This document shows, piece after piece, positions 8,100-17,637 of a stretch of DNA of 34,996 bases (the stretch's first letter is position 1; each line of letters opens with the position of its first letter). The notes below the pieces were generated by a model. It was not told where the DNA came from. It ran no database searches and was given only the letters and a program-made list of their open reading frames with translations. Source of the DNA: CAYWNK01 sp047639615 (GTDB lineage: Bacteria > Planctomycetota > UBA1135 > GCA-002686595); assembly GCA_047639615.1 (NCBI GenBank), contig JBLIOL010000011.1, positions 1-34,996 of the forward strand, read 5' to 3'. Position numbers and translations under genes: made by a program.

Positions 8100-8317
8100 C
8101 AGGACCTTCTTAGCACGTTCGCGGGCGAAAGCGGTGCTCCAGAATTCAAGTGCCTCCGGCTGACTCCCTCAACCTGGACATAGGGGTTACCCAGCCGGCC
8201 GGCCGAGCCGGGTAGACTCCGCGCCCAGGGGCACCCACGGCAGCGGTGTTTCTTACTCCCTGTCTGCCTCGGGGCAGGCATCTCTCGTTACGCCTCTCGG
8301 GGCGGGTCGTCTCCTCC

Positions 8318-9658
8318 ATGGGTCGTTTCAACGGCTTCTTTAGCACCGTCGTCGGCATCGCCGCGGTTGCCTTCGCTCTAGTCTGGCTCCGTCGTGAGCC
8401 GCCCGCCGCAGCACCTGGCCATGGCCGGCCGCCTTATGTGCTGCCCGTGACCACCGTGAGCGTGGCGCAGGGCGACTTGGTGCCCTTGGTGCAGCTCACG
8501 GGAACGGTGCGGTCGCCATCCGCGGCGTCCTTGGCCTTCGCGCGCGGCGGTCGCTTGGTGGAGTTGCTTGCACGCGACGGCGACCGGGTCGAATCCGGTG
8601 CGCTCTTGGCGCGGCTTGCGGATGAGGACGAGCGCTTGGGCCTAGCGGTGGCGGAAGCAAACTTGGCCTTGGCTAAGTCGGAGCTGGCGCTCTCGGAGGC
8701 CGGTGCGCGTACGGAGGTGCTGGCGCGGCTGGCGGCGGAGCGGGATGAGCGCTTGGCGCAGCAATCCTTGGCAACCCTGGACGTGCAGCGCGGCGAGCAG
8801 CTCGTGCAGGACAACTACTTGGCGCGCGCCGAGCAGGACCGCCGCGAGGCGGAGTTGGCTAAGGCCGTCGCACGCGCGGCGGCGGCGGGCTCGAGCTTGA
8901 CCTTGGCCGAAGCGGGTAGCCGCGTGGAGGACATCCAGATCGCGCGCGCGAAGGTCGCCGTGGCGCAGGCCAGCGTAGACCGCAGCGCGGGAGAGCTTAG
9001 GCGTCGTTCTCTGTTCGCGCCCATGGACCTGGTGGTGGTGGAACGCTCCAAGGCCCTAGGTGAGTTTGTGGTGGCCGGTGAGCAGCTGATGCGCACCGTG
9101 GATGTGTCCGACCTCGAGGTCGAGCTGGAGATCCCAGCCAACTTCGTGTCACGCTTGGGAGATGCGCCCCAGGTGGTCTTGCGCTCCGATGAAATCAGCG
9201 AGCTGCAGTGGAGCGGGCCCATGGACACGCTCGTGCCTGTGGCTGATCCGCGTACGCGTAACTTCCGCGCGCTGGTACGCTTGCCGCGCGATACCTCCGC
9301 GGCGAGTATGCTGCGCCCGGGTCAGTTCGTACGTGCCGGCGTTGAGTTAGCGCCCTCCGTGGGCGTGCTGATCGTGCCGGAAGCGGCCGTGCGCCAAGGC
9401 CCTGCGGGTTCTGAGGTTGTGCGCGTGAGCGAGAGCGCGCCGGCGGAGGGAGCTGGCGAAGGATCCGGACCGAGCCACAACGCTGAGGTCCTCAATGTGC
9501 GCGTCTTGGCTGAGCGGGATGGCATGTTGGCCATCGAGCAAGTGGATGCAGGCACTGGGGCGCCGCTTGCTTCCGGTGACCGGTTGGTGTTGCGTGGGTT
9601 AGGCCTAGCCTTTCCCAGGGCGCCGCTCCTGATCCGTGACGAACTGGTGAATAAGTAG
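8318..9658 (+). CDS. RND efflux periplasmic adaptor (membrane fusion protein)
   Basis: This 446-residue protein is the adaptor that links an inner-membrane RND pump to an outer-membrane channel. An N-terminal helix (GFFSTVVGIAAVAFALVWL) anchors or exports it. Then come the first half of the beta-barrel/lipoyl region (VPLVQLTGTVRSPSAASLAFARGGRLVELLARDGDRVESGALLARLAD), a long alpha-hairpin rich in Ala/Glu (about 95-215), the second lipoyl half (RRRSLFAPMDLVVVERSKALGEFVVAGEQL) and the barrel with RPGQFVRAGVEL. I chose ATG 8318; the frame is open to a GTG at 8246, but only the later start places the hydrophobic helix at the N-terminus. The pump gene starts seven bases after its stop. No TolC-like gene is present in the window, so the outer-membrane channel must be encoded elsewhere. 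Confidence 0.92.
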   Translation: MGRFNGFFSTVVGIAAVAFALVWLRREPPAAAPGHGRPPYVLPVTTVSVAQGDLVPLVQLTGTVRSPSAASLAFARGGRLVELLARDGDRVESGALLARLADEDERLGLAVAEANLALAKSELALSEAGARTEVLARLAAERDERLAQQSLATLDVQRGEQLVQDNYLARAEQDRREAELAKAVARAAAAGSSLTLAEAGSRVEDIQIARAKVAVAQASVDRSAGELRRRSLFAPMDLVVVERSKALGEFVVAGEQLMRTVDVSDLEVELEIPANFVSRLGDAPQVVLRSDEISELQWSGPMDTLVPVADPRTRNFRALVRLPRDTSAASMLRPGQFVRAGVELAPSVGVLIVPEAAVRQGPAGSEVVRVSESAPAEGAGEGSGPSHNAEVLNVRVLAERDGMLAIEQVDAGTGAPLASGDRLVLRGLGLAFPRAPLLIRDELVNK

Positions 9659-9665
9659 GCCTGCT

Positions 9666-12600
9666 GTGAACCCGATCCCCTTCGCCGTCTCACGGCCCCA
9701 CACCGTCGCCGTTGCGGGCATCTTGCTGGTGCTCTTCAGCGTCCTCGCCCTGCGCGAGATTCCCATTCAACTCAAGCCCACGGTGGATGTGCCGCGGGTC
9801 AATGTGAGCACACGCTACCGTGGCGCGAGCGCCGTGGAAGTGGAAGAGCAGGTCACGCGCGAGCTGGAGGATGTGCTGCAGAGCGTCTCCGGCATGGTGC
9901 AGATGACCAGTACCTCGTCCGAAGGTTCCTCCAGCATCGAGCTCGAGTTCAAGCTCGGGACGGACGTGGAGCTGGCCATGGTGGACGTGGTCTCTAAGCT
10001 CAGTCAAGTGCCGCGCTTGCCCGTGGAAGCGGATGAGCCCGTGGCCAAGGTGGCTAGTTCAACGGACCGCGAGATGGTGGTCTGGTTCGCAGCGCGCTCG
10101 GGCTATCCGGTGGACCAAGCTCGACGCCTGGTGGAGGAGGATGTTGCCGCGCGCATGGAGCGCGTGGCGGGCGTCTCTAGCGTGATGGTGGTGGGCGGCT
10201 CCCCGCGGGAGATCCACGTGAGGGTGGACCCGGCGCGTATGGTCGCACTGGGCGTTTCCTTCGAGGCCTTGGACGCGGCCTTGGTGTCGGGCAACCTGAA
10301 CGTGCGCGGTGGAACCCTGGAGACCGGCGCGCGTCAGTTGGTGGTGCGCACCCTCGGCAAGCGCCTCACGGCTCAGGCCCTCGAGGATCTGATCGTGCTC
10401 GAAACCGACTCGGGTAGCGTGCACCTCGGCGACGTGGCGGAGGTGCTCGATACGGTGCGCCGTCGCTCCGGCTTCGTGAACATGGACGGCAAGCCCGCCG
10501 TGGGCATGGGCGTGCGCCGTCAGGTGGGGGCCAATGTGGTCTCAATCACCGAGGACCTGATGCGGGTGGCGGACGAGCTCAACGCCTCCTTCTCTCAGCG
10601 TGGCGTGGACCTGTACTTGGACACGCTCTTCCAGGAGAAGACCTACATCGACGCCGCCATGGGATTCGTGCGCAGCAATATGTTGCTGGGCGGCTTGCTG
10701 GCGGTGGCGGTGCTGCTGATTTTCCTGCGCAACCTGCGCTCGATTCTTGTGATCGCGGTCACGATCCCGGTCTCCCTATTGGCCGTGTTCCTCGTGCTGA
10801 AAGGGCTCGATCGGAGTCTGAACGTGATCAGTCTGGCGGGCATTGCCTTCGCCAGTGGCATGGTGGTGGACAATGCCATCGTTGTGCTCGAGAACGTCTT
10901 CCGACATCTCGAGATGGGCAAGTCGCCCAAGGAAGCGGCGGTGGACGGCGGTCGCGAGGTCTGGGGCGGCGTGCTCGCCAGCACTCTGACCACGGTGGCG
11001 GTCTTCGTGCCAATTCTGATTCAGCAGGACGAGTCGAGCCAGCTCTTCAAGGACCTAGCCCTGGCCATTTCGGCGGCGGTCTCGCTGTCCCTCGTGGTAG
11101 CACTCAGCGGCGTGCCGGTCATGAGCGCGCTGCTGTTCAAGACGGTTCCGGAAGGGCAGCGCAAGACAGGCATCGGCCTGGGTCCCTTGGGCTGGGCTTA
11201 CGATCGTTTCTGCAAGCGCTTGGAGCGCCCGCGACCTGGGGGCTTGGGCGTCAAGATCGGCTTCGTGCTCGTTGTGTTAGCCATGTCCCTGGTGACCTTG
11301 ACCCTGGCGCCGCCGGCGGGCTACTTGCCCACGGGCAACCGCGCCATGGTGATGTTCTTCGCGAGCCCGGTACCGGGTACGAGCATCGAGGCCGTGGCGG
11401 AGAACTACAAGCCTTTCGAAGAGTTCGCCATGGCGCAGCCGGAGTTCGATCGCATGTTCGCGGTCTCCGGTGGCTTTAACGGCGGCGGCATCGTGCTCAA
11501 GCCTGAGTACTCGGATGCGAAGAGCATCGCGGCTTTTCACAGCAAGCTGTTCTATGGCATGTCCTTGCCGGGCTGGCAGTTTTTCGTGCCCGTGCGTTCG
11601 AGCATCTTTCAGGACCCGGGCAAGCAGTTTGAAGTGGAGCTCTCCGGACCCGATTTCGAGGCTCTCGGAGATGCGAGCGGCCGACTGCAGGAACGGCTCA
11701 CGGCTCTGCCGGGTGTGACGAGCGTGCGCTCGAGCTTAGTGCTCGGACGTCCTGAGTTGCGCATCAAGGTAGACGAGGGGCGCGCCAAGGATCTGGGGCT
11801 TTCCGTAGCCGCTGTGGGTCGCGTGGTCGAGACCGTGTTGGCCGGCCGTCGCTTGACGACTCTGATCGATGCAGGCCGCGAGGTGGACGTGAACCTGGTG
11901 GCGGATCCGGATGAATTCAACTCGGTGACTGCCTTGGAGGGATTGGTATTCCTCGGGCCGAAGGGTGAGGAGGTCACTTTGGCCAGCTTGGCCACCGTTC
12001 AGGAAACCACGGGGCCCGTGTCTATTCGTCGATTGGAGCGTGAACGCAATGTGCTGCTCACGGTCAACATCGCCGAGGATATGCCGCTGCAAACCGTGGT
12101 TGACAGCGTTCAGGATGAGGTCTTCCCGACGCTCTCTGCGGAATTGGGCGCGAGTTACACGCTGGGGGTGGGCGGCAGCGCTGACAAGCTCAAGACGACC
12201 TTGGACGCTCTGACCGGCGGGCTTGGGTTGTCTGTGCTGATCGTCTACCTGCTGTTGGTTTCGCTCTTCCGCAGCTGGTTCGGACCGCTCGTGATCTTGG
12301 TGACCGTGCCTCTGGCCCTGTCCGGTGGCATCCTCGGCATTCGCTTGGCTAGCTACTGGACCGATGGTCTGGCGGCCTTCGATGTGATCGCCATGCTCGG
12401 ATTCGTGATCCTGGCAGGTTTGGTGGTGAACAACGGCATCTTGATCGTGCACCAGGCCGGCAACCTGCGTGAGGCTGGCGTGCATCCGCGCCTGGCCTTG
12501 GCGGACAGTGCGCGCTCACGCTTGCGGCCGATTCTGATGAGTGTCGTGACCACGGTCTTCGGCATGTTGCCCCTGGCCATCGGCGGCGGCGCCGGCGCGG

Positions 12601-12740
12601 AGCTCTACCAGGGCTTGGGTGCGGTGCTCGTGGGCGGGCTCGTGGTGAGCACGATCTTCACGCTCTTCCTGGTGCCAGTGCTCTTGAGCATCGGACAGGA
12701 TCTGAAGCGCACGCCTGCGGCTCCGGCCGAGGCTGCCTAG
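9666..12740 (+). CDS. RND family efflux pump, inner-membrane permease
   Basis: This is a full-length (1024 residues) AcrB/MdtB-type proton-driven pump. The start is GTG. TM1 is VAVAGILLVLFSVLAL, followed by the family signature IQLKPTVDVPRVNVSTRYRGASAVEVEEQVTRELE. The second half repeats the topology. In TM4 the relay motif reads GMVVDNAIVVLEN, with one Asp and an Asn where AcrB has two Asp. In TM10 GLVVNNGILIVHQ lacks the Lys found in AcrB. I believe this VDN/VNN pairing marks a known subgroup of RND pumps, so it is a variant rather than a defect. Substrate range cannot be inferred. The gene is cotranscribed with the adaptor and its stop shares a CTAG with the convergent lipoprotein gene. 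Confidence 0.95.
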   Translation: MNPIPFAVSRPHTVAVAGILLVLFSVLALREIPIQLKPTVDVPRVNVSTRYRGASAVEVEEQVTRELEDVLQSVSGMVQMTSTSSEGSSSIELEFKLGTDVELAMVDVVSKLSQVPRLPVEADEPVAKVASSTDREMVVWFAARSGYPVDQARRLVEEDVAARMERVAGVSSVMVVGGSPREIHVRVDPARMVALGVSFEALDAALVSGNLNVRGGTLETGARQLVVRTLGKRLTAQALEDLIVLETDSGSVHLGDVAEVLDTVRRRSGFVNMDGKPAVGMGVRRQVGANVVSITEDLMRVADELNASFSQRGVDLYLDTLFQEKTYIDAAMGFVRSNMLLGGLLAVAVLLIFLRNLRSILVIAVTIPVSLLAVFLVLKGLDRSLNVISLAGIAFASGMVVDNAIVVLENVFRHLEMGKSPKEAAVDGGREVWGGVLASTLTTVAVFVPILIQQDESSQLFKDLALAISAAVSLSLVVALSGVPVMSALLFKTVPEGQRKTGIGLGPLGWAYDRFCKRLERPRPGGLGVKIGFVLVVLAMSLVTLTLAPPAGYLPTGNRAMVMFFASPVPGTSIEAVAENYKPFEEFAMAQPEFDRMFAVSGGFNGGGIVLKPEYSDAKSIAAFHSKLFYGMSLPGWQFFVPVRSSIFQDPGKQFEVELSGPDFEALGDASGRLQERLTALPGVTSVRSSLVLGRPELRIKVDEGRAKDLGLSVAAVGRVVETVLAGRRLTTLIDAGREVDVNLVADPDEFNSVTALEGLVFLGPKGEEVTLASLATVQETTGPVSIRRLERERNVLLTVNIAEDMPLQTVVDSVQDEVFPTLSAELGASYTLGVGGSADKLKTTLDALTGGLGLSVLIVYLLLVSLFRSWFGPLVILVTVPLALSGGILGIRLASYWTDGLAAFDVIAMLGFVILAGLVVNNGILIVHQAGNLREAGVHPRLALADSARSRLRPILMSVVTTVFGMLPLAIGGGAGAELYQGLGAVLVGGLVVSTIFTLFLVPVLLSIGQDLKRTPAAPAEAA

Positions 12741-13279
12741 AGATCGAGCAGCTGCAGGGCCGACTCGAGCAAGGCTCGGGTCGGTTCCTGTGGGGCGCCG
12801 GCGGTGCTGCGCAGAGCTTGCGCTAAGGAGACGGTCGGCACGTTCCAGTGGGATACGCTGATCCGAATCTCTCCCGGCTCGCCCGCGGCGCTCAGGTCTT
12901 CGGCCCGGCGCCAGGCGAACGGCAGGCTGAGGCTCTCGATCAAGGCGGCGCGCTCGGGTGTGGGCGTGGCGGCGTGCAGTGCGCGCAGGCCGTCCAGCAG
13001 ATCGGCGTGGGCCGCATGATCGCCGGCGCCGGGCGCGAAGAGTGCTTGGATCAGCGCGCGCTCGTGACCGATTGCTAGGAGTCGATCCAGTTGGCGCTCG
13101 CGTAGGGGCCGCACCAGACAAGTGGGATTCCGCAGGCTAGGGCCTTGGTCGCCGCCGACGAGAGGCTTGTCCGCGGCAACCCGCTGGAGCAGCAGGTCGA
13201 TGGGTGCGCTGACCGGCTGAGTCACAGGGCTGACACAGGCGCCGAGGAGCAGCAAACCGAGTAAGGCGTGGCGGAGCAT
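12737..13279 (-). CDS. Small hypothetical lipoprotein
   Basis: This 180-residue protein begins MLRHALLGLLLLGACVS, a lipoprotein signal with lipobox LGAC and Cys15 as the lipidation site. I chose the ATG at 13279 for this reason; the frame is open 69 bases further upstream. The mature part is Ala/Leu-rich and mostly helical, without motifs that I recognise. It diverges from the STT3-like gene, with about 50 bases between the preferred starts. It converges on the RND pump gene, the two stops overlapping in a shared CTAG. Function unknown. Confidence 0.7.
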   Translation of the reverse strand: MLRHALLGLLLLGACVSPVTQPVSAPIDLLLQRVAADKPLVGGDQGPSLRNPTCLVRPLRERQLDRLLAIGHERALIQALFAPGAGDHAAHADLLDGLRALHAATPTPERAALIESLSLPFAWRRAEDLSAAGEPGEIRISVSHWNVPTVSLAQALRSTAGAPQEPTRALLESALQLLDL

Positions 13280-13329
13280 CCGTCCATCCTTGCCGCATCT
13301 TGCCCGGGCAGCTAGTAAGCTTGCCAAGC

Positions 13330-15177
13330 GTGGACGTAGATGAGACACAGAGCGAGCCGCGCGGCTGGCGGGTGGGGGCGCCCCTGCTGGCTCTGCTGAT
13401 CTGTTTGCTCAGCGCTGGACTGCGTTATGAGGCTGCGGTTGAGCATCCGGCTTTTGACCGCTCCGCGCCCGAATCGGTGCTGCGTTCGGACCCGGCGCTG
13501 CTCTACCAGCTTGTTCAGGAAGTGGTAGAGGCCGGCGGGACTCCCGAGAATTGGGACGTGGAGCCGCGCTTGGCGTGGCCCGAAAAAACAGACGTGCCGG
13601 CCACCTATACGGTGGGGCAGGAGTACCTGGTGCTGGCGGCGCGGCGTTTGCTCGGGGATGGGACGCCCTTGCATGTGTTGGTGGTGCAGGTCATGGCTCT
13701 GATGGCTGCCTTGGCTGGCATGGGGGTGTACCTGCTCGCACTCGAGCTGACGGGGTCTGCGCGCTGGAGCCTCTTGGCCACGCTCTTCTACGCGACCTTG
13801 CCGGCTTCCTACCGCACCATGGGCTTCGTGCTCGTGCGCGAGGACCTGGCACTGCCGATCTTCGCCTTGCACCTAGGGCTCGCCTTGCGCGCGGTGCGTA
13901 CGGATCGCATTTGGGCCTGGGTTGCGGCGGGTCTGAGTCTCGGCGCGACCATGGCCACCTGGCACGCTGGCGGAATCCTCGCGCTTCTCGAGATGGGCGT
14001 GCTAGTGCTGGGGGCCTTGCTGCTGAACAAGCACCCACTGGCATCGCGGCGAGCGGTGTTCGGTTTGGGGGCCTTCCTGCTGGTGTGCGTCTTGGTTCCG
14101 GCCTTGCGCTCCAAGGGAGCAGTCTTCGACCTGCCAGCACTGTGTGCGCTTTGCTTGGTACTCGGCAGCTATGCGGGGGCCACGCGCCGCACGGGCTTCA
14201 TCGCGGGCGGCCTAGTGCTGGCTGGATTCATGCGCTACTTGGTTTTCCCCAGCGAGGACATGGGGCATGTGACCCAGGTTCTGGCGGGTAAGTTGCTGCA
14301 CCTGGGCGTACGCCCCACAGATCCGGAGCTGCTCTCCTTCGAGGCGCGCATGATGTGGCAGGGGCCCTTCGCGACGCTTAGCTCGGGCGCGCTCTGGAAT
14401 TTCTTTCGGGTGGCCTTGCCGTTGATTCCGCTCTTGGTGCTGTCCACCCTGCGCACGAAGCAGCGCGCGCCTGGGGAGCTGTTCCTAGTGGCGGTGCTGT
14501 GCACCGGTTTACTCCTGGCCTGGATGGCCCAGCGCATGGTGGTACTGCCGGGTTTGGTGCTGCCGGTGCTGCTCGCTCTGGGTGCGAGGCGCGCGGTGGC
14601 TAACTCCGCGCGTCCCTTCGGTAGCTTGGGAGTTTCGGCGCTGGTGTTCTTTCAGTTGGTGATCTTCGCCGGTTGGATCTCTACGGCTGACTTGCCCTGG
14701 TACAACGCGGCCCGAGCAGGGGCCACGGCCGAATTGGTTGCTGCCGTGGACCAGCGGGTGCCGGATGAGGAAGCCATCGCCGCCGATTTCATGCTCAACC
14801 CCGTGCTGCTGGCCAGCTGCGGGAACCCCATGGTGCTGCAACCCAAGTGGGAACGCCGCGCCGCGCGCGAGCGCGTGGAAGCCTTCTGGACCACGGCCTT
14901 CCGCGCAGGGCCGCAGGCCCTGCGCAAGCTCTTGACCGAGCGCTTCCAATGCCGCTGGTTGGTGGTTGACCGCAGCATGCTCGGTGGTATGTACGCTTCC
15001 CTCTATCTGGCCGGATTGCCGCGCGGCGCCGGCTTGCCCCCTGGATCGGCCGTAGAAGCTCTGTGTGCAGACACCCTGGTCGCTGGCAGCGTGCCAGGCT
15101 TTGAGCTCATCTGGTCAAGCACCACATCCAATGGGGCGTCCGGCCTCTATCGTTTGTTTCGAATCACGCCCCCCTAG
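13330..15177 (+). CDS. STT3-like GT-C family membrane protein
   Basis: This polytopic protein of about 615 residues has roughly eleven hydrophobic helices and a soluble C-terminal domain of about 150 residues, the architecture of oligosaccharyltransferase STT3/PglB/AglB. In the first outer loop RSDPALLYQLVQEVVEAGGTPENWD resembles the STT3 DP..hY...G..P..D region that holds the catalytic acid. VREDLALP in the next loop resembles the second acidic motif, and TWHAGGILAL resembles a W.G region. However, the hallmark WWDYG is not seen; the corresponding place reads IAADFMLNPV. It is thus a GT-C protein of STT3 type with unknown donor and acceptor. The start is uncertain: GTG 13330 or TTG 13300, neither with a clear ribosome site. 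A metalloprotease gene follows after 12 bases. Confidence 0.7.
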   Translation: MDVDETQSEPRGWRVGAPLLALLICLLSAGLRYEAAVEHPAFDRSAPESVLRSDPALLYQLVQEVVEAGGTPENWDVEPRLAWPEKTDVPATYTVGQEYLVLAARRLLGDGTPLHVLVVQVMALMAALAGMGVYLLALELTGSARWSLLATLFYATLPASYRTMGFVLVREDLALPIFALHLGLALRAVRTDRIWAWVAAGLSLGATMATWHAGGILALLEMGVLVLGALLLNKHPLASRRAVFGLGAFLLVCVLVPALRSKGAVFDLPALCALCLVLGSYAGATRRTGFIAGGLVLAGFMRYLVFPSEDMGHVTQVLAGKLLHLGVRPTDPELLSFEARMMWQGPFATLSSGALWNFFRVALPLIPLLVLSTLRTKQRAPGELFLVAVLCTGLLLAWMAQRMVVLPGLVLPVLLALGARRAVANSARPFGSLGVSALVFFQLVIFAGWISTADLPWYNAARAGATAELVAAVDQRVPDEEAIAADFMLNPVLLASCGNPMVLQPKWERRAARERVEAFWTTAFRAGPQALRKLLTERFQCRWLVVDRSMLGGMYASLYLAGLPRGAGLPPGSAVEALCADTLVAGSVPGFELIWSSTTSNGASGLYRLFRITPP

Positions 15178-15189
15178 ACTGAGTCCTCC

Positions 15190-17637
15190 ATGAAACAACT
15201 CGCCCTGCTCGCTCTATTCCTTCCGGTGGTGGCCTGTGCCACGCCTTCGAATGCTCCCCAGCAGACTAAGGGTCCAAAGACCCTTGCGGCGGTGGTGGGT
15301 AAGGCCGAACTGCGCGCGGGGTTCCTCGACCTGTGGGTGGATGCGGACCAGGGCAAGGTTTGGTTGAACCTGCCGGCTGCCGATGACGCGGGCATCTTCA
15401 CGGAGTGTCTGTATGTGCACGGCCTGCGTCGCGGGCTTGGTTCCAATGACGTGGGATTGGATCGCGGGCAGTTGCAGGGGCCGGTCCTCGTGCGCTTTAA
15501 GCGCGCGGGGAAGCGCGTGTTCTTGGAGCAGCCTAACTTGGACTATCGCGCGTTGGATGCGGGCGTGGACGAGGAACGTGCGACTCAGGAGTCCTTCGCT
15601 GCTTCGATCCTGTGGTCGGCGCCTATCCTGGCCGAGAAGGATGGCCGCGCGTTGATCGAGCTGACTCCCATGCTGCTCATGGATTGGCATGGGGTGGCGA
15701 GTACTCTGCAGCGCAGCGGTCAGGGCGGCGGCTGGCGCGTAGATGCGGAGCGCAGTGCTCTAGAAGCGCACGAGGTGCGAGCCTTCCCGGACAATGTGGA
15801 GTTGGAGGCGCTGCTTACATTCGCCGGCACAGCGCCCGGTCGTGAGGTGCGCTCGGTGACGCCTAGTTCGAACTCCGTGAGCTTGATCCAGCACCAGTCC
15901 TTCGTACGGTTGCCGGACGCTAGCTACTCGCCGCGCGAGCACGATCCGCGCATGGGCGCGGGAACTACGGGCTTTGCGGACTACGCCAGCGACTTGGCTG
16001 ATCCCTTGAACGTGCGCTGGGTCAACCGGCATCGGCTTGCGGCCGGCGAGCCCCTGGTCTACTACGTGGATAGCGGCGCTCCCGAGCCCCTGCGCAGTGC
16101 TCTGGTGGAAGGCGCAAGCTGGTGGAGCGAGGCCTTCACCGCTGCTGGCTTCCCGGGGTCCTTCGAGGTGCGCGTTTTGCCCGACGGTGTGCATCCCCTG
16201 GATGTGCGCTACAACGTGATTCAATGGGTGCATCGCTCCACCCGCGGTTGGTCCTATGGCAACAGCATCGTCGACCCGCGCACGGGCGAGATCATCAAGG
16301 GTCATGTGAGTCTGGGCAGTCTGCGCGTGCGCCAGGATCGCATGCTCTTTGAGGGTTTGCTGGGAGCAGCGGGAAGCGGCAAGGGTGGGCCTCTGGATCC
16401 GGTGGAGCTCGCCCTCGCGCGCATTCGCCAACTATCGGCTCATGAGGTGGGCCACACCCTCGGCCTCTCCCACAACTTCGCCGCCAGTACCTACGGCGAG
16501 CGTGCCTCGGTCATGGACTACCCCGCGCCCTTGGTGAGCCTTGATCGGCAGGGGGACATCGATGTGTCGAAGGCCTATGGCATTGGGCTTGGAGCGTGGG
16601 ATGTGCATGCCATTCGCATGCTCTACGGCCAGCCCGCTGCGGGCGCATCCGATGAGCAATATCTAGCGCCCTTGCTGGCGCGCGTCGGTCGCCACGACCT
16701 GCGCTTCTCAACGGATAACGATGCGCGTCCGGCCGGCGGGGCGCATCCCTACGCGGCGCTTTGGGACAACGGCAGCGACGCGCCCTTGGCCTTGAACCAG
16801 AGCATGGCCGTACGCGCCAAGGCCATGGCAGATTTCGGTCTGCACTGCTTGCCCACGGGTTGGCCCGTGGGTTCCTTGCAGGAGGTCTTTGTGCCCGTGT
16901 ACATGCACCACCGCTATCAAGTGGAGGCGGCGGCCAAGTGGGTTGCGGGCGTGGACTACGATCCGGCGGATCGCGATTCACAGACTATTGCGCAGAGCAG
17001 CGTGCCGGCCGCGGATCAGGAGCGTGCGCTTGTGGCCCTGCTCGCGACACTGGAGCCGAGCACCCTGGACATCGACGATGCGGTGCTAGCGCTGTTGCTT
17101 CCGGGTGCGCCCGCGGGCCTTGGCAATGGCGAGCGCTTCGAGGGGCGCGCGGGTTTGACCTTCGATCCACTCGAGGCAGCGGCTACGGCCGCTGATGTGA
17201 CCTTGACGTACTTGCTCAACACCGAGCGAGCCGTGCGCCTGGTAGATCAGCATCGGCGCGATAGTAACTTGCTCGGCCTTGGCGCGGTGATCGAGCGTTT
17301 GGCTACGCATGTGTGCGCGGACACTGGCCAGGAGGATGCGCGTGCTTTGGCCGTGCGCGAAGTGGTGCAGGAGGCCGTTATTAGGCGCTTGATTGGCTTG
17401 GCAGGCAACGCCTCGGTGCCGGCCCGGGTACGCGATCGGGCCATGCTCGGGCTTGGTCAACTCCAACGCGGTGCGGGCGGCCAGCTCCTAGGTGGAGCCG
17501 GGGCTGTGCGACGGATCCAACGCTTCTTCGATCGACCGGCACCTGAAGAGCAGGCCCCGGCCCGTGCCGCAGGCCCGCCTCCGGGATCGCCGATCGGCTG
17601 CTGCGCTGGCTTCTACTCAGCTGCGCCGCGCCGATAG
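15190..17637 (+). CDS. Zinc metalloprotease lipoprotein (metzincin, DUF5117-type)
   Basis: This 815-residue protein starts with a lipoprotein signal (MKQLALLALFLPVVAC, lipobox VVAC). A large N-terminal domain follows (about 40-270) containing LWSAPILAEKDGRALIELTPML and SNSVSLIQHQSFVRLPD, typical of the DUF5117 region that precedes this protease type. The metzincin site is HEVGHTLGLSHN starting at His418, with the Met-turn SVMDYPAP about 20 residues later. The catalytic Glu and all three zinc His are present. The C-terminal third is helical, as in relatives. Location is predicted to be outer membrane or periplasm, with a role in proteolysis. It follows the STT3-like gene closely. Its last 25 bases overlap the end of the convergent FG-GAP gene. 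Confidence 0.88.
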   Translation: MKQLALLALFLPVVACATPSNAPQQTKGPKTLAAVVGKAELRAGFLDLWVDADQGKVWLNLPAADDAGIFTECLYVHGLRRGLGSNDVGLDRGQLQGPVLVRFKRAGKRVFLEQPNLDYRALDAGVDEERATQESFAASILWSAPILAEKDGRALIELTPMLLMDWHGVASTLQRSGQGGGWRVDAERSALEAHEVRAFPDNVELEALLTFAGTAPGREVRSVTPSSNSVSLIQHQSFVRLPDASYSPREHDPRMGAGTTGFADYASDLADPLNVRWVNRHRLAAGEPLVYYVDSGAPEPLRSALVEGASWWSEAFTAAGFPGSFEVRVLPDGVHPLDVRYNVIQWVHRSTRGWSYGNSIVDPRTGEIIKGHVSLGSLRVRQDRMLFEGLLGAAGSGKGGPLDPVELALARIRQLSAHEVGHTLGLSHNFAASTYGERASVMDYPAPLVSLDRQGDIDVSKAYGIGLGAWDVHAIRMLYGQPAAGASDEQYLAPLLARVGRHDLRFSTDNDARPAGGAHPYAALWDNGSDAPLALNQSMAVRAKAMADFGLHCLPTGWPVGSLQEVFVPVYMHHRYQVEAAAKWVAGVDYDPADRDSQTIAQSSVPAADQERALVALLATLEPSTLDIDDAVLALLLPGAPAGLGNGERFEGRAGLTFDPLEAAATAADVTLTYLLNTERAVRLVDQHRRDSNLLGLGAVIERLATHVCADTGQEDARALAVREVVQEAVIRRLIGLAGNASVPARVRDRAMLGLGQLQRGAGGQLLGGAGAVRRIQRFFDRPAPEEQAPARAAGPPPGSPIGCCAGFYSAAPRR

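Noticed and set aside
8263..8276. Small hairpin (TGCC/GGCA) before the RND adaptor start
   Set aside because: It is too short to distinguish from chance in GC-rich sequence.
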